Assembly: GCF_001949145.1 (NCBI RefSeq)
Contig: NW_019091477.1
Coordinates: 446,192 to 510,191, forward strand
Length of the DNA: 64,000 nucleotides
Reading direction: 5' to 3'
Source: Acanthaster planci
Lineage: Eukaryota > Echinodermata > Asteroidea > Valvatida > Acanthasteridae
Positions 11,459 through 22,099 of this stretch are shown one piece after another. The number at the start of each line of letters is the position of its first letter. Positions within the stretch are counted from its first letter, which is position 1. The notes under the pieces are model-generated. The model ran no database searches. It was not told where the DNA came from and saw nothing but the letters and a program-made list of their open reading frames with translations. Both the position numbers and the translations under genes were made by a program.

Positions 11459-12847
11459 TCAGTGGCTCAGTTTTTGCTTTTTGTATGTACCCAGGGAATA
11501 ATTCCCTTTCTGTGCCTCGCCATCATCGTCTTCAACACTGATGTCACTCCCACTGTAATCTTCAGAATCACCGCTACCGTCATCCTCGTCATCGGTGTAC
11601 TCACAATTTAAATCTTCATCGACAATTGCACCTTCACCACCACCACCACCTTCACCGCTGCCACTGCCTTCACCTTCGCCATCATTACTTCCACTGTCAC
11701 CTGCACCCTCACCCCTATCAGCACCTTTACCATCACTTCCACACCTACCTACACTTTTTCCACCTACATCAACGTCACAGTCCGAGTCACTATCTGCATC
11801 ACTCTGAGTATCATTATCACTATCATTTTCGCTGCCACGTGACCTATCATCACAACACTGCTCGTCCTCACCACGAGTGTGCACGCTCTCTCCATCACCA
11901 CTCTTATCACCTTCACCACCACGGTGAGTGTGACAAATAAGTCTACCCAGATTGAATTTCTGAGGACTTCTGGCTGACGGGGCATACTCAATGGAAAAGG
12001 GCGCAATAGATTTGACAGATTCAGTGTAACACTGATCTGTCAGCTTAGAGAAGTAAGCCTTCAATTTGGGGTACTTTTCCATGAACTCGTAGTCATTGGG
12101 CATCTTCACCAGCGATTTGAACCCACCGGCAGCCCGCTGCAAATGTTTTGTGACCGAGAAGATGACTTTGGAGTTACCGTCCAATTGCTTCTCCCTGTCA
12201 CTCTGGATCTCATTGAGCTCATCCAAGATGCACTGCTTAGCGGCAGTTATTCGTGCCACTTCCTCCCCAGCTCTGACACTGACGTCTTGGCGTATTATTT
12301 CCAGTGCCATGCGAAAGTCTAGCTTCGTCTGTGTGACCGTCTCCAATGCCTTGGTCATGTCTTCCAAGGACTTGTTGCACTTGATCATGTGCTCTCTCGC
12401 ACACTGTTTGAATTCTTCCACCGTCTCACCCACATCCCCGACGTCGTGGCTGTAGTGAGACTCTTTCATGCACGTGAAACAGATCAGCTGGTGGCAGGTT
12501 TTACAAAAAACGCAGCATTTTTTGCCGCCGTGCTTGGTGCACGTGGGCACTGTCTGCGCGTCGTCCTTGACAGCCGCCTCCACCATGCTCGCGAGCTTGA
12601 AATCAGTGGGCAGGTTCTTCACCTGACACGGAACCTGCCCCGGAATGGAAACTGCCCTCCGACAGATGGGACAATTTGCGGACGGCCAGGGACGGGAGCC
12701 CCAACATCTCATGAGGCACTCTTCGCAGAAGCTGTGCAGACAGGTCAGCGTCTTGGGATTCCTGTACAGGCTGTGGCATATTGCACACTGCAGATGCTCC
12801 TCAGCAAACTTCCTCAGGCTCGAGTGGCAAGTTCTCATTTCTGCCAT
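11459..12847 (-). CDS. TRIM-like RING/B-box/coiled-coil protein with Ser/Gly/acidic tail
   Basis: 462 residues in one coding exon. The ATG at 12847 follows an acceptor (TTGTTGCAG, exon edge 12874), the same arrangement as the other two RING genes. RING at 21-62 (C21, C24, C36, H38, C41, C44, C59, C62). B-box2 at 103-134 with complete ligands. A coiled coil follows to about 250 and shares blocks with the neighbour (ITAAKQCILDEL here, ITVAKQCIMDEL there), then the FNLG motif. The tail from about 305 onward is rich in Asp, Glu, Ser and Gly but lacks the 63-residue repeat. It ends in a short basic tail after NYS, as does the neighbour. A tandem paralog and probable E3 ubiquitin ligase; substrate unknown. 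Confidence 0.88.
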   Translation of the reverse strand: MAEMRTCHSSLRKFAEEHLQCAICHSLYRNPKTLTCLHSFCEECLMRCWGSRPWPSANCPICRRAVSIPGQVPCQVKNLPTDFKLASMVEAAVKDDAQTVPTCTKHGGKKCCVFCKTCHQLICFTCMKESHYSHDVGDVGETVEEFKQCAREHMIKCNKSLEDMTKALETVTQTKLDFRMALEIIRQDVSVRAGEEVARITAAKQCILDELNEIQSDREKQLDGNSKVIFSVTKHLQRAAGGFKSLVKMPNDYEFMEKYPKLKAYFSKLTDQCYTESVKSIAPFSIEYAPSARSPQKFNLGRLICHTHRGGEGDKSGDGESVHTRGEDEQCCDDRSRGSENDSDNDTQSDADSDSDCDVDVGGKSVGRCGSDGKGADRGEGAGDSGSNDGEGEGSGSGEGGGGGEGAIVDEDLNCEYTDDEDDGSGDSEDYSGSDISVEDDDGEAQKGNYSLGTYKKQKLSH

Positions 12848-13202
12848 TGCGCACGTCCAAAAACACTGTCTGACCTGCAACAAAAAGGTTGCTATTATAG
12901 ATATCAAATATTGATGGCATACCCTAACATGACGTGGCCCCTAATTTTTGCCTCTAGTGCCTTGCTTATAAACGCAACGCCTAGTAATATTTTTAGCCCA
13001 GATTCCACGGTAATTAATATTTCATGAAGCTCTCAATATCTCAAGTTTACATGTTCCAATATAATAATTCTATTCTGGTCCCCCCCGACTTTCCTTTTTT
13101 TTTTAAAGTGCACAATGACGCCTTTGTGCACACCGAAATAAGAATTTTTTTTCCAACGTTATTCTTGTTGTGAGCTCAGTGAGTGGAATTAATGACGAGT
13201 TA

Positions 13203-13425
13203 TCATAATTTATCAATTTTCAAGAAACTCTTATAGGCCAGGGTGGACATCTGGGACATACGCAAAATGTCTGGTAGCAACCACACCGCGCTGGTGAAAA
13301 CAACTGCGACAATGGCGACACACGCCAACCAGCCAGTCTGGGGATTGGGCAACTCCATCTTTTCTTTGATCTGTTCATAAGTGTACACACGTTGCAGTTG
13401 TTTGCGAATGGCCCGGATGTCCACC
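13203..13425 (-). CDS. candidate terminal exon with one membrane segment (unknown gene)
   Basis: An open frame of 73 codons follows a possible acceptor (TATATGCCAG, edge at 13425) and ends at a TGA at 13203. It has no ATG at its start, so if real it is a 3' exon, or it starts at the internal Met (residue 23). The sequence begins VDIRAIRKQLQRVYTYEQ, an amphipathic helix, followed by a hydrophobic stretch of about 20 residues (WLACVAIVAVVFTSAVWLL) and a short tail. This looks like a single-pass or tail-anchored protein. No family was recognised and no upstream exon was found. It may also be chance. Confidence 0.35.
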
Positions 13426-13590
13426 CTGGCATATATATGAGATTATGAGATTTAGTGCAGGTCCAGGTCTTAGTGACTGAGGGAACATTCAGCTAAATAT
13501 GTTCCCCATTTCCAGATAACATCGTTTTGGAATGTTGGACTATGAAACATGATGCTGAACACGTTGTTCACAAAGCGAAAGGTTCGACAG

Positions 13591-13682
13591 CATGTACAGC
13601 CCCACTAGTGTGGCACAGACCTTCGCTACCGCTCCATCCTTGGTAGCGAGGGTCCGTGCCACACTAGTGAGGCTAGTACATG
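13591..13682. repeat. hairpin repeat, copy 2
   Basis: Arms 13591-13630 and 13642-13682 pair over about 40 bases with one bulge and three mismatches, around an 11-base loop that also contains CCATCC. The outer stem matches the hairpin at 387-468. The inner stem (CTTCGCTACC with GGTAGCGAGG) replaces that of copy 1 (CTCTCACT with AGTGAGAG), so both copies keep pairing despite sequence change. Confidence 0.8.
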
Positions 13683-14880
13683 TAATATGTATGACTATGA
13701 ATGAACTCACAGCAGCAGTATTTAAATGAATGAATTTTCAATAAAGATTAAAGAGGTTCCGTGCACTGCATGATGAAAATTGAGCCAGGCTTGAGGGGAA
13801 CGTGCGAGACTCAGAGCAGTGTGACCGTTAAGTTAAGCACACGTAGTGGTAGTCCTACTGCACTGACATGACTAAAGTTGAACATGTTGAATTTAAAGAT
13901 TCACACTCACAGTTTGGCTGCAACAAATCACTAGTCACTACCACTGTTGTGGCCCAACCATCCAGGTCAATGGTTCACTCAAAGACACTATCCGGAACTG
14001 GCTCGCAAAATGGCTCTCTGGATGTTGGCGTAAGTTATATCGTTGTAGAAAACGGCTAAACTAGTACGAAAATATGTTACAAGAAGTTCATACCCACTTA
14101 CATGTATCAAGCACCGTACATTGGGAAATCATGCAATATCGTTCTTACGATCTTTGCACAATTGAAAGGGTCATGTTCGTCTCTCTGGGTACGCAATAAG
14201 GGAATCCCCTTACTCATACACGCGCGTACACTTGCTTTACGAGTAAGGTCAAAGGTAAAGATGCTGCTGTGTGAGCGTCATTGTGCATCAAGTTTAATAA
14301 GTACAGAAATTCACAAACAAGTTTAACTTCTCTCGTACCGTACCTCAAGTCAGGGAGCTGCACTTGTCCTAGACTTGACTCATGTTGGGATCTCGGTGAT
14401 GTCTTCGTTTATGCTTTGGATATTGATGCCACGCGCGCGCGCCGATACTTGCCTCGCGCCCTCTTGTGTCCACTTATTACTTGGAGTTCAGTTCGGAAAT
14501 CCGTACTTGACGAATCTGCCAACCGGCTCATATCTACCAAGAGTGGTAGCAGCCAATCACCTTGCTGTGACCGTGTTTTTACGTCGTTCATACCTGCATT
14601 ATAATGACCGAGTCTGCAAGTCTGACTACTTTGATTGGTGGGAATTCCCTATACAAATTAAATAAGGGAGGGTAATCGAACGCACCCAATGCACGTAAAC
14701 CTACGTGCAATGCACGTGCGCAGTTTAAACTGAAGTGACGTCACACTTACGAACCATTGCAACATATACTGAGAATGGGTTGCTCTGTAGAGGTTAAACC
14801 CTGGTGGCGCCCCGCATCCTTAATTCTAGCGCGAAAACTTAACATGACGCTCTTGCACACCCTGCAAGTCAGTCGAATGC

Positions 14881-14984
14881 TGCTGAATCTGTTGTCTAAA
14901 GCTCGGCCCAGGTTCGATCTCCCCAAACACGCGCGAGGACACGCCGACGGGAGACGTAGCCGTAGCCCTGGAAGCCCGTTTCCG
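14881..14984 (+). repeat. dispersed repeat family A, diverged copy
   Basis: Starts with a diverged CTGAATCTGTTGTCTAAAGCT and ends GGAAGCCCGTTTCCG, like the outer parts of the copies at 19873-19983 and 4791-4900; the middle is altered. Non-coding. Confidence 0.5.
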
Positions 14985-17004
14985 ATATTACCTAAGTCAA
15001 TCATTTTTAAAGGACAAATATGACGTCAATTCACCCTTAAGTGCCTCCTTCTTCTGCAGGACTGGCAACTTCTAAATCATTTCATTTCACGAGGTGAACA
15101 ACTTCAGCGGTGCTAATTAACAGTGAGGCCAGGCTAAGTGCAGTTCAAAGACGTCAGGGTGGTTTCTAAGAATAAAATAGACATTAACCCTGTAGGTAAA
15201 ATTAACTGCACTCAAGACCCCCTATATAAAACAATATCAATTTTAGCTTTCAGAGTCTCTGAAATAATTACAAGGTTCCAAAAACAAAATATCCAAAAAA
15301 TATTCATAATAACTTTTAGCATAGAGCAAGGAACAACCCTATGCTTTTAGAGACATTTCTCGAAAAATGACAATAATATATGTATATTTCCAAATGTGGT
15401 GACCGACCAAAAGAGAGTTTGAACCGGCATGCAATTCTGTTTAATTGAATTAAAGGTATCTGGTGCACTTCTGTATTTCACCCTGATAACGCCCTACTGT
15501 TTATTTCCCCCCTTTTCTTTGAAATATAATCAGATTAAGGTTTTTAAATTAAGCAACGTGTCCTGTTTGCAAGGACATTTAATTGCCGAGTGAAAGCCCG
15601 GACAGTTCCAAAAGTGAATTTAATTTTCCACAGTAATGAGGGTTTTCAAAGACGAGAGTGGCCCGCCGACGTCGACGCTAGACTCAAGTGGACGATTTTG
15701 AAAAATGTAACATTCTTCCTCTTTCAGTTCACCGGATAAATTCTCCGAGTGCGGTTTCGAGACAGCCACCATCCACGATGGTCGTTACCCATTCGCGTGT
15801 CAGTTTCACGCGTGTTGTTGAATTCATCGATGGCAGAAATTGAATCAGGGCTGGGTGACCGGGAACTCTCGGTTAAATGGGGGGTGCACATGACGTCGGA
15901 ATAACACTGTTCACGAGGGGGAAACTCTGGGGAGGGAAAAGCTACATTAAAGCATGAATAAAGCCGGGACAAGTTCGGTTGCGGATGTACATGTATTCCT
16001 GTATCGCTCGGACATTGTTTGTGACAAAAGGTGAAATTGTGCGCAAACCAATGGAAAGATAAAAACCCTGGACCCCACACACATACATCAACACATCAGA
16101 AACGCAAGGAATAAAAGCAATTAAGACACAGTAACTGCCCATGACAGTTCAGCTAACCTGCTACATGGGTTAAAAAATTGCTGATTTTGATATAAAGAAG
16201 ATTTTTTTAATAATTAATTAAAGAGTAGCTGCAATCAATGCAATAAACCTGTAAAATGCACCTTTGTACCTCAGTAAACCTTATTTTCAACTTTGATTTT
16301 ACTATTTCAAAGGGTATTGTAATGCCTTTTTCGTTTTTATGCTAATTATATTTCCATATTCATGAGCAAAAGCCTTAATGTTACATTGGTTTGTATACAG
16401 AAAAGTCCTGCATTTTTGTAGAATTTTCCTGGACTAAGTTTTCTCTTTTTTGTTAATTGTACAATTGTTGATTGCGCATAGCAGCTATAAATCATCAATT
16501 CCTCTCCCATAAACGTTTTCAGTTAGTAAACTCTGGCTTGACAATTTGAGCAGGAATACCAATACATGTCTTCCCTTGATGATTTCACAGCAATAGCGCC
16601 CTCACTTGTCTGGGAAAACATGGATAGGCCTTTTCAATGCACTTAACCAAATAGGAGTGTGTAACAGTTTTCATAATTGGGAAGAAAAGTACAAAAATGC
16701 AGAAAAATTGTGTCGAACAAAGATTCATTGCAGCTACACTTTAAGTTCACGAAGCAGAATGCAATTTCAAAAGCCCCAGCTCTCCCCCAAAAGTTCCATG
16801 TAGAATTGCAGTCTAATGATAGAACATTACTTATAAGTCACTGTGTCGAAATTGGACAGGTTTCAGTTGATAAACATTGTGCACTCAATCCAAAAAAAAC
16901 GAAATGCTTGTCTTGCTGAATTGACAAAATAAAACCCGATTTGCCCGCGTGTCACTTGTCAGACAACTTTCCAGTACTTTCCAAAAGTTTGTTAAGAATT
17001 AAAT

Positions 17005-17103
17005 GCTTGCTGCCGATGGGATTCCAACCGATGACCTCGTGCTATTAGTGCAAACGTCTTTCCACTCGAGGTTGAACCGTTGGTTCGAATCGATGCAGCA
17101 AGC
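17005..17103. repeat. inverted repeat with tRNA-type B boxes
   Basis: The ends (GCTTGCTGC ... GCAGCAAGC) are reverse complements and the similarity continues inward for about 35 bases. GGTTGGAATCC on the minus strand and GGTTCGAATCG on the plus strand resemble the RNA polymerase III B box, so this may be a head-to-head pair of tRNA-derived SINE ends. It does not fold into an intact tRNA. Confidence 0.45.
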
Positions 17104-18345
17104 GGGCACCGCAGGTGACAGCTCAACATTTTTGATGGAATATTGTCAGTATATCTTGCCAGTGTGATAAAACCAGAGCTAGCCTACACATCGACTGTTT
17201 TCAGTGTGTGAGATCTCGTTTTCGGGTAGGCTAGGACTATTCTTTCAAAATCTGGTCAGAAGGACCTTTCTGTATCCTGTTGACAGGAGCTGGGCTTGCT
17301 ACTTGTCGCCAGAACTCTCACATCGATTATGTTCAGTGTTCACCAGGCCCCAATTAACAATGCATGAGAGGGGGTGGAGTCAAGTTTTGCCTCTCCCCCT
17401 CTTTCTCTCTGTGTCTAACCATGGTGTCATGTGACAAAAAGATTTAAGTACCGTGTACTGCGCAAATCTAGCCTCGATTCACATTTTTGAGTTACTGTAT
17501 TAATACGAACGCAGGGTGTGAGTCTCACATTTCAAGCTAATGGCTAGGCAAAGCGGCATCTTGATACCAACCGTCTTGGAAACCTTGGTAACCGCTCGCG
17601 AAACAAGAAGGGCTTTCGCATTATTCTAACCTAAACGACGCCAGTCTGAGCCGACTGAACATTGTCCTGAGTTATCAGGTTCGGTTCAATGTTGCTCCTG
17701 AGAACACGACAAAGGCAGAATAAACATTGATTAATGAAAGCACAACACGGCTTTGAATTATGCTTGACTACGACTGGCGACTGCACAGTGTCTCGGGTTA
17801 TGAGGTTCAGTTCAGTATATGAGAACAAGACAGCGCTAAAAGAAATTCATTCAAATTAATAAAAGCAAGACTTTCGTGCAGTAACAACACCAAATCCTTC
17901 CAATTTCGTCCGCCGCCGAGAGGCCAACAGTTACCAGCAGCGTATTTAACCAGACAGCCCCACAGGGACTTTCTATCGAGGCGGGAACTTGTTCTTCATA
18001 TTGATTTCAACCTCTGAAATGACTCCTACGCGATTTCCTTGGGGAGCAACCCAACGAGCATCGAAAGAAACCGCAAATACTCCTCCTGACCATCAATTTT
18101 ACTAAAATCACCGATGCAGAAAGCCGTCTGAGTGCCCTTAGGTTCCAGTCGATGTGCGGTTGTAGAACTCAATAGGGCCTACATCACAATATTCAATCTC
18201 GGTTTGGAGAAGTCAGTGTTGAAACTGCAAAGCCGTGTAATTACACAGAGGTCACTGTCTTCCAAGAAAAGAAAGATACACAGAACGGTACAGAACGGTG
18301 AACGGTGGGACAGAACCTGGTGTACACGCGCAGGGCAGCAGCAAG

Positions 18346-21300
18346 ATGACAACCGAAAGCTACGGGGATATGCTGCGGGACCGCGGCTGGTCTGCCGAAG
18401 GATCCTTCGAAGACCAGGTGTGGCTGAGGGCTGTCTACGGTGTCATAGCCGTGCTGGGCATCACCGGTAACGCCCTCGTCATGTTCACGGTGGCCCGCGT
18501 CCCCTCGCTGCGCTCGCTGACCAACATGTTCATCGTGAGCTTGGCAATGTGCGATTTCATCACCTCGGTATTTCTCATTCCGCTCCATCTTGGTGAGTTT
18601 TTGGTTTTGTTTTGCTCGTGTCTTTTTAAGCATTTGAATGCCCACCAAGCAAACCTAGTATTTGCCATTTCCAATAGGGTCTAAAATGCCCCTCTGAACT
18701 CCGCACGTCCTTTCACAAGTCCACAAGTAACAGGATGAACAGTGACTAAGGAATGATTTTGTCACAGTTCATTGGGTCTGCGTGACTTATGAGGGAGTGT
18801 TCATTGACTTACCGGGCCTAGGGACGAAGTGATGGAGATAGACTCCATTAAGACCTGAATAAATGGTGGAACTTAAATTACCTTCCTTGACAGAAAGAAA
18901 AACTTCATGGAACAAAGGCAATAAATTCTACTATACGGATATTTATATTTTGCAGTCTCTTCCAGTCTACTGTGGCAAGCAACCTGCTTTAATTTTTAAA
19001 CCGTTGATCTTATAAGCGATCTTACTAAAAAATTGTCAAATAACGTAGCCTATTCGAAACTGTTGGTTGTTCATTGTGAAACGAGAGCATGGAATTTACA
19101 AGAATTCCTAAATCTTGAAGTCTAATGGAAAAAAGACAAAAGCTTCAATGGGAAATTACTTTTTGTACCAGACTTTGGCTTTCCATCAGAAACTCCCCTG
19201 GAAAGGCATTATTTTGCAGATTAACAAAATTTAAAAGACAAGCAAAACCCCAATTGGATAGATTTACTTCAATTTTAATTCAAGACGTACTGCTGGTTAA
19301 GCATATCCCATCTCTTACTTCTCGTCTCAAAGTTGCAGTTGGAGCTCGCAGCATGGTGGAACAGAATGCCATAGGGATAACGCCGACTCACATCACTGGA
19401 TAATGTTCAATAATTGACTTATGTATGTATTTAGAAGCCCGGGAGAAACTTACTAGATTGGTTCTAGTTTCAAGAACATCGGGGTATGATATTCAGATGT
19501 TGCAGGAAACTAATTGCCATATACATTGTACATGGCTGGCGGGTCCCCAAATAACCAAAAATTACCGCGTTAATATCGAGTTATAATGTCATGTGCAGTA
19601 GCCAACTCGGCATGCCAAAGGCTATGGGCCTAACTAAATTTGCCGCAGATACGCAACTTGTCAAAAGAGACTTGGGACCGGGAGCGGCCAGCACCTCACA
19701 AAACCCGACGATCGCAGTGTCCTCTCACGACCGTGTCGAAGTCATAATCTCGTCTGGGGACCTGTCACAAAGGAATAACTGCACAGACTGATGGAACTGG
19801 CTGTACTCACAAAATTCCAACCTCGAACCAAATTGCATTTATTGTCTCGAAGACAACCTCCGACAAGACTGAGGCTGCATCCAAATCTCTTGTCTAGAGC
19901 AAGGTCTAGGTCTTCACTCCATTAGAAATGTGTGGAGACGCGTAGACAATAGATCTAGCCGCAGCTCTGGAAGCCCGTTTCGGACACGGCTTGAGCAGCG
20001 TCGAACGGCGGCGCAGCCCGCTTCCAAGCACAGACTGAGGATATGGCATACATGACATCAAAATGCACGAATTTCAATGGAAGACTTTGGGACAGTGGTG
20101 GCAGCAGACAGAACAGTTTTCACAGTATTTGCGCGCGCTCAGAAAAATACACGCATGCTCAGAACAACGCACGCATGGTCAGAACTGGTAAAAAGGACCG
20201 GTATGTTTGCCGCCGCGCCACCAAATGTCTCAAAGTTTGAGACCCATAAGTAGGCGAAGTGGGTGCTTGACAGCGCCCCCCACGACTATTTAAAAATAAA
20301 AGAAAAAAAGAAAAAAATGAAAGATAGAGATGAGAAGGGATGAACATCACTAATTTACTTAAAAACCTCCAAATGGATGGAATGGATTGAAAGTATGATA
20401 GCTACATGACGTTAATATCAGAGAATTTCAAAACATGCACGACTCCTACGAACCCAATTTCTTGGGGGCAGTCCGGGGGACACCAATGGCTACATGGTTT
20501 CCATGGTCGGTGATACCCTTGTTTCGGGTGGTGGATTTAAAGTGTGGCCGTATGAACAGTTGAATAATCTTTTAAATCACCGTTTACCAGCAATAAGAGT
20601 TTTCGATATCTCGAGAGATGCGTTATTTACTCTGAAAATAAAAAGACTGCACTGTCATGATTAAGTTTAGGCAAAGTTTCCCGTCGCAAAAATTGTTGAG
20701 ACCTCAATATTGAATCGGAACTCCGCCATGCATGAAAGTAACGCATAAACAATCAGGTTTTCAACATGTGCTGCTGTAAAAGATATAAAAGGGCGTGGTC
20801 CGAACGTGAACTGCTTGCCAAAGTTTATGCCGATGCTTTGACCAAGCATCATGTCGTACTTTCAATAAGCCCTTTGCGGGTTAAATTTGAATAAAATCTG
20901 GTACATTGAGTTATGTGATTGCACGTGAACATAACAATTTGGATTCCCCTATGCTTTTGCATAGCGACCACCGTCTCTAGAATGGACTGGTTCCTTTGTG
21001 CCCTTGCTATTCATTGAAAACAGTCTATTGGTTCAAGGCGTCTCTTGTGTAACTAAGCAAAAGCTTGCCCCGAATCAAGAGGTATAGCAACAGTGTCTCG
21101 TGTGGAGAGAATTCAAATCGTCATGTTAGCATGAATTTAAAGAAGTGTACCAGATTTTATTCAAATGTAACTCGTAAAAGGCTTATTCACGGGGAGGTAA
21201 TAATGCACGGAGCTAGAATAAACTTTCTATCTCTCTATATTTTATTAGGTTTTTCCATTCCGGTGCCAGATGGAGTGGCGGGTGATATAATATGCCGTCT

Positions 21301-22099
21301 TCTGCTGTCCAAGTTCCCCCTGTGGACCAGCTTCGTCGCCTCCGTTCTCACCCTGACATGTGTCACCCTCGAGAGGTATTGCAGTATCGTGCACCCCTTC
21401 CGGTACGAGGCACTTTTCACCCACCGGAAAGCGATCGCTATGATCATTTGCATATGGGCCATGGCTGTGCTCATGAATAGTTATTTCTTCTACATATTTT
21501 ACAGCGATGGCGGCCGATGCATTATCCAGTGGCAAAGCACAGTTTGGCAGAAGTTTGTGGGCGTGGCTAACTTCTGTGTCATTTACATCTTCCCACTGAG
21601 CTTGATGGGCTTCTCCTATTGGCGGATCATGCATAATTTGCACAAGAGCGCCCAAACTATGCGCCAATCAACATCCGAAGGTAGAGAGAACCAGCTCTCA
21701 AGGGATCTCCTCCGCGCGCGGAAGAAAGTGGTCAAGATGCTGTTGACGGTTGTGGCGACCTTTGCGGTGTGTTGGGCGCCAAACCAGTTCCTGTTTTTCT
21801 CCTACATGTGCGGCTGGAACCTTGACTTCTCCTCCTGGTACTACCACGCCAGCGTGTTGATCGCCTTCTGTAATTCGTGCATGAACCCGTTCATCTACGG
21901 CTTTCAGAGCAAGCAGCATCGCAAAGCGCTCCGTCGGGCGTTTGGCTGCAGTAACGCCGTAGGTGCCCGTGCGTTGGAGGGAGCCAGCAACTTGAGTTTC
22001 GTTCACACCGCAGACGTGAAAGAGTTTCACGTCAACGCTATGAGGAATCTACCCACACCAAGAAACACAGAGAAGGCCACCCAAAACCGGAGCGAATAA
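18346..22099 (+). CDS. rhodopsin-class GPCR, neuropeptide-receptor-like
   Basis: Two coding exons: 18346-18592 and 21249-22099, joined in phase 1 (TTG/GTGAG ... TTTATTAG/GT), giving 365 residues. All class A landmarks are present: GN at 41-42 (TM1), LAMCD ending at D70 (TM2), C98 and an ERY motif at 124-126 (TM3), a Cys in extracellular loop 2 (GGRC), a Pro in TM5 (IFPLS), FAVCWAP (TM6) and NSCMNPFIY (TM7). The C-tail begins QHRKALRRAFGC, with a possible palmitoylation Cys. It should sit in the plasma membrane and signal through G proteins. The TM3 and TM7 patterns suit a peptide ligand, but subfamily and ligand cannot be named. The intron falls at the end of TM2. Confidence 0.9.
19873..19983 (+). 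repeat. dispersed repeat family A, copy 2
   Basis: Lies inside the GPCR intron. Starts GGCTGCATCCAAATCT and ends GGAAGCCCGTTTCGG; aligns along its length with the reverse complement of 4791-4900. A possible fourth, heavily diverged copy starts near 25297 (GGCTGCATCTGAA). Confidence 0.7.

Larger units (their letters stand above)
12848..18345. other. intergenic region between RING cluster and GPCR
   Basis: Contains one candidate exon (13203-13425), a hairpin (13591-13682), a family A repeat (14881-14984) and an inverted tRNA-like repeat (17005-17103), listed separately. A minus-strand frame at 15724-16080 (118 residues) has no recognisable domain. 5' UTR of the GPCR probably lies near 18100-18345. 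Nothing else was recognised. Confidence 0.45.

Noticed and set aside
11595-11940. Pro/Ser- and His-rich plus-strand frames
   Set aside because: Antisense of the third RING gene's acidic tail.
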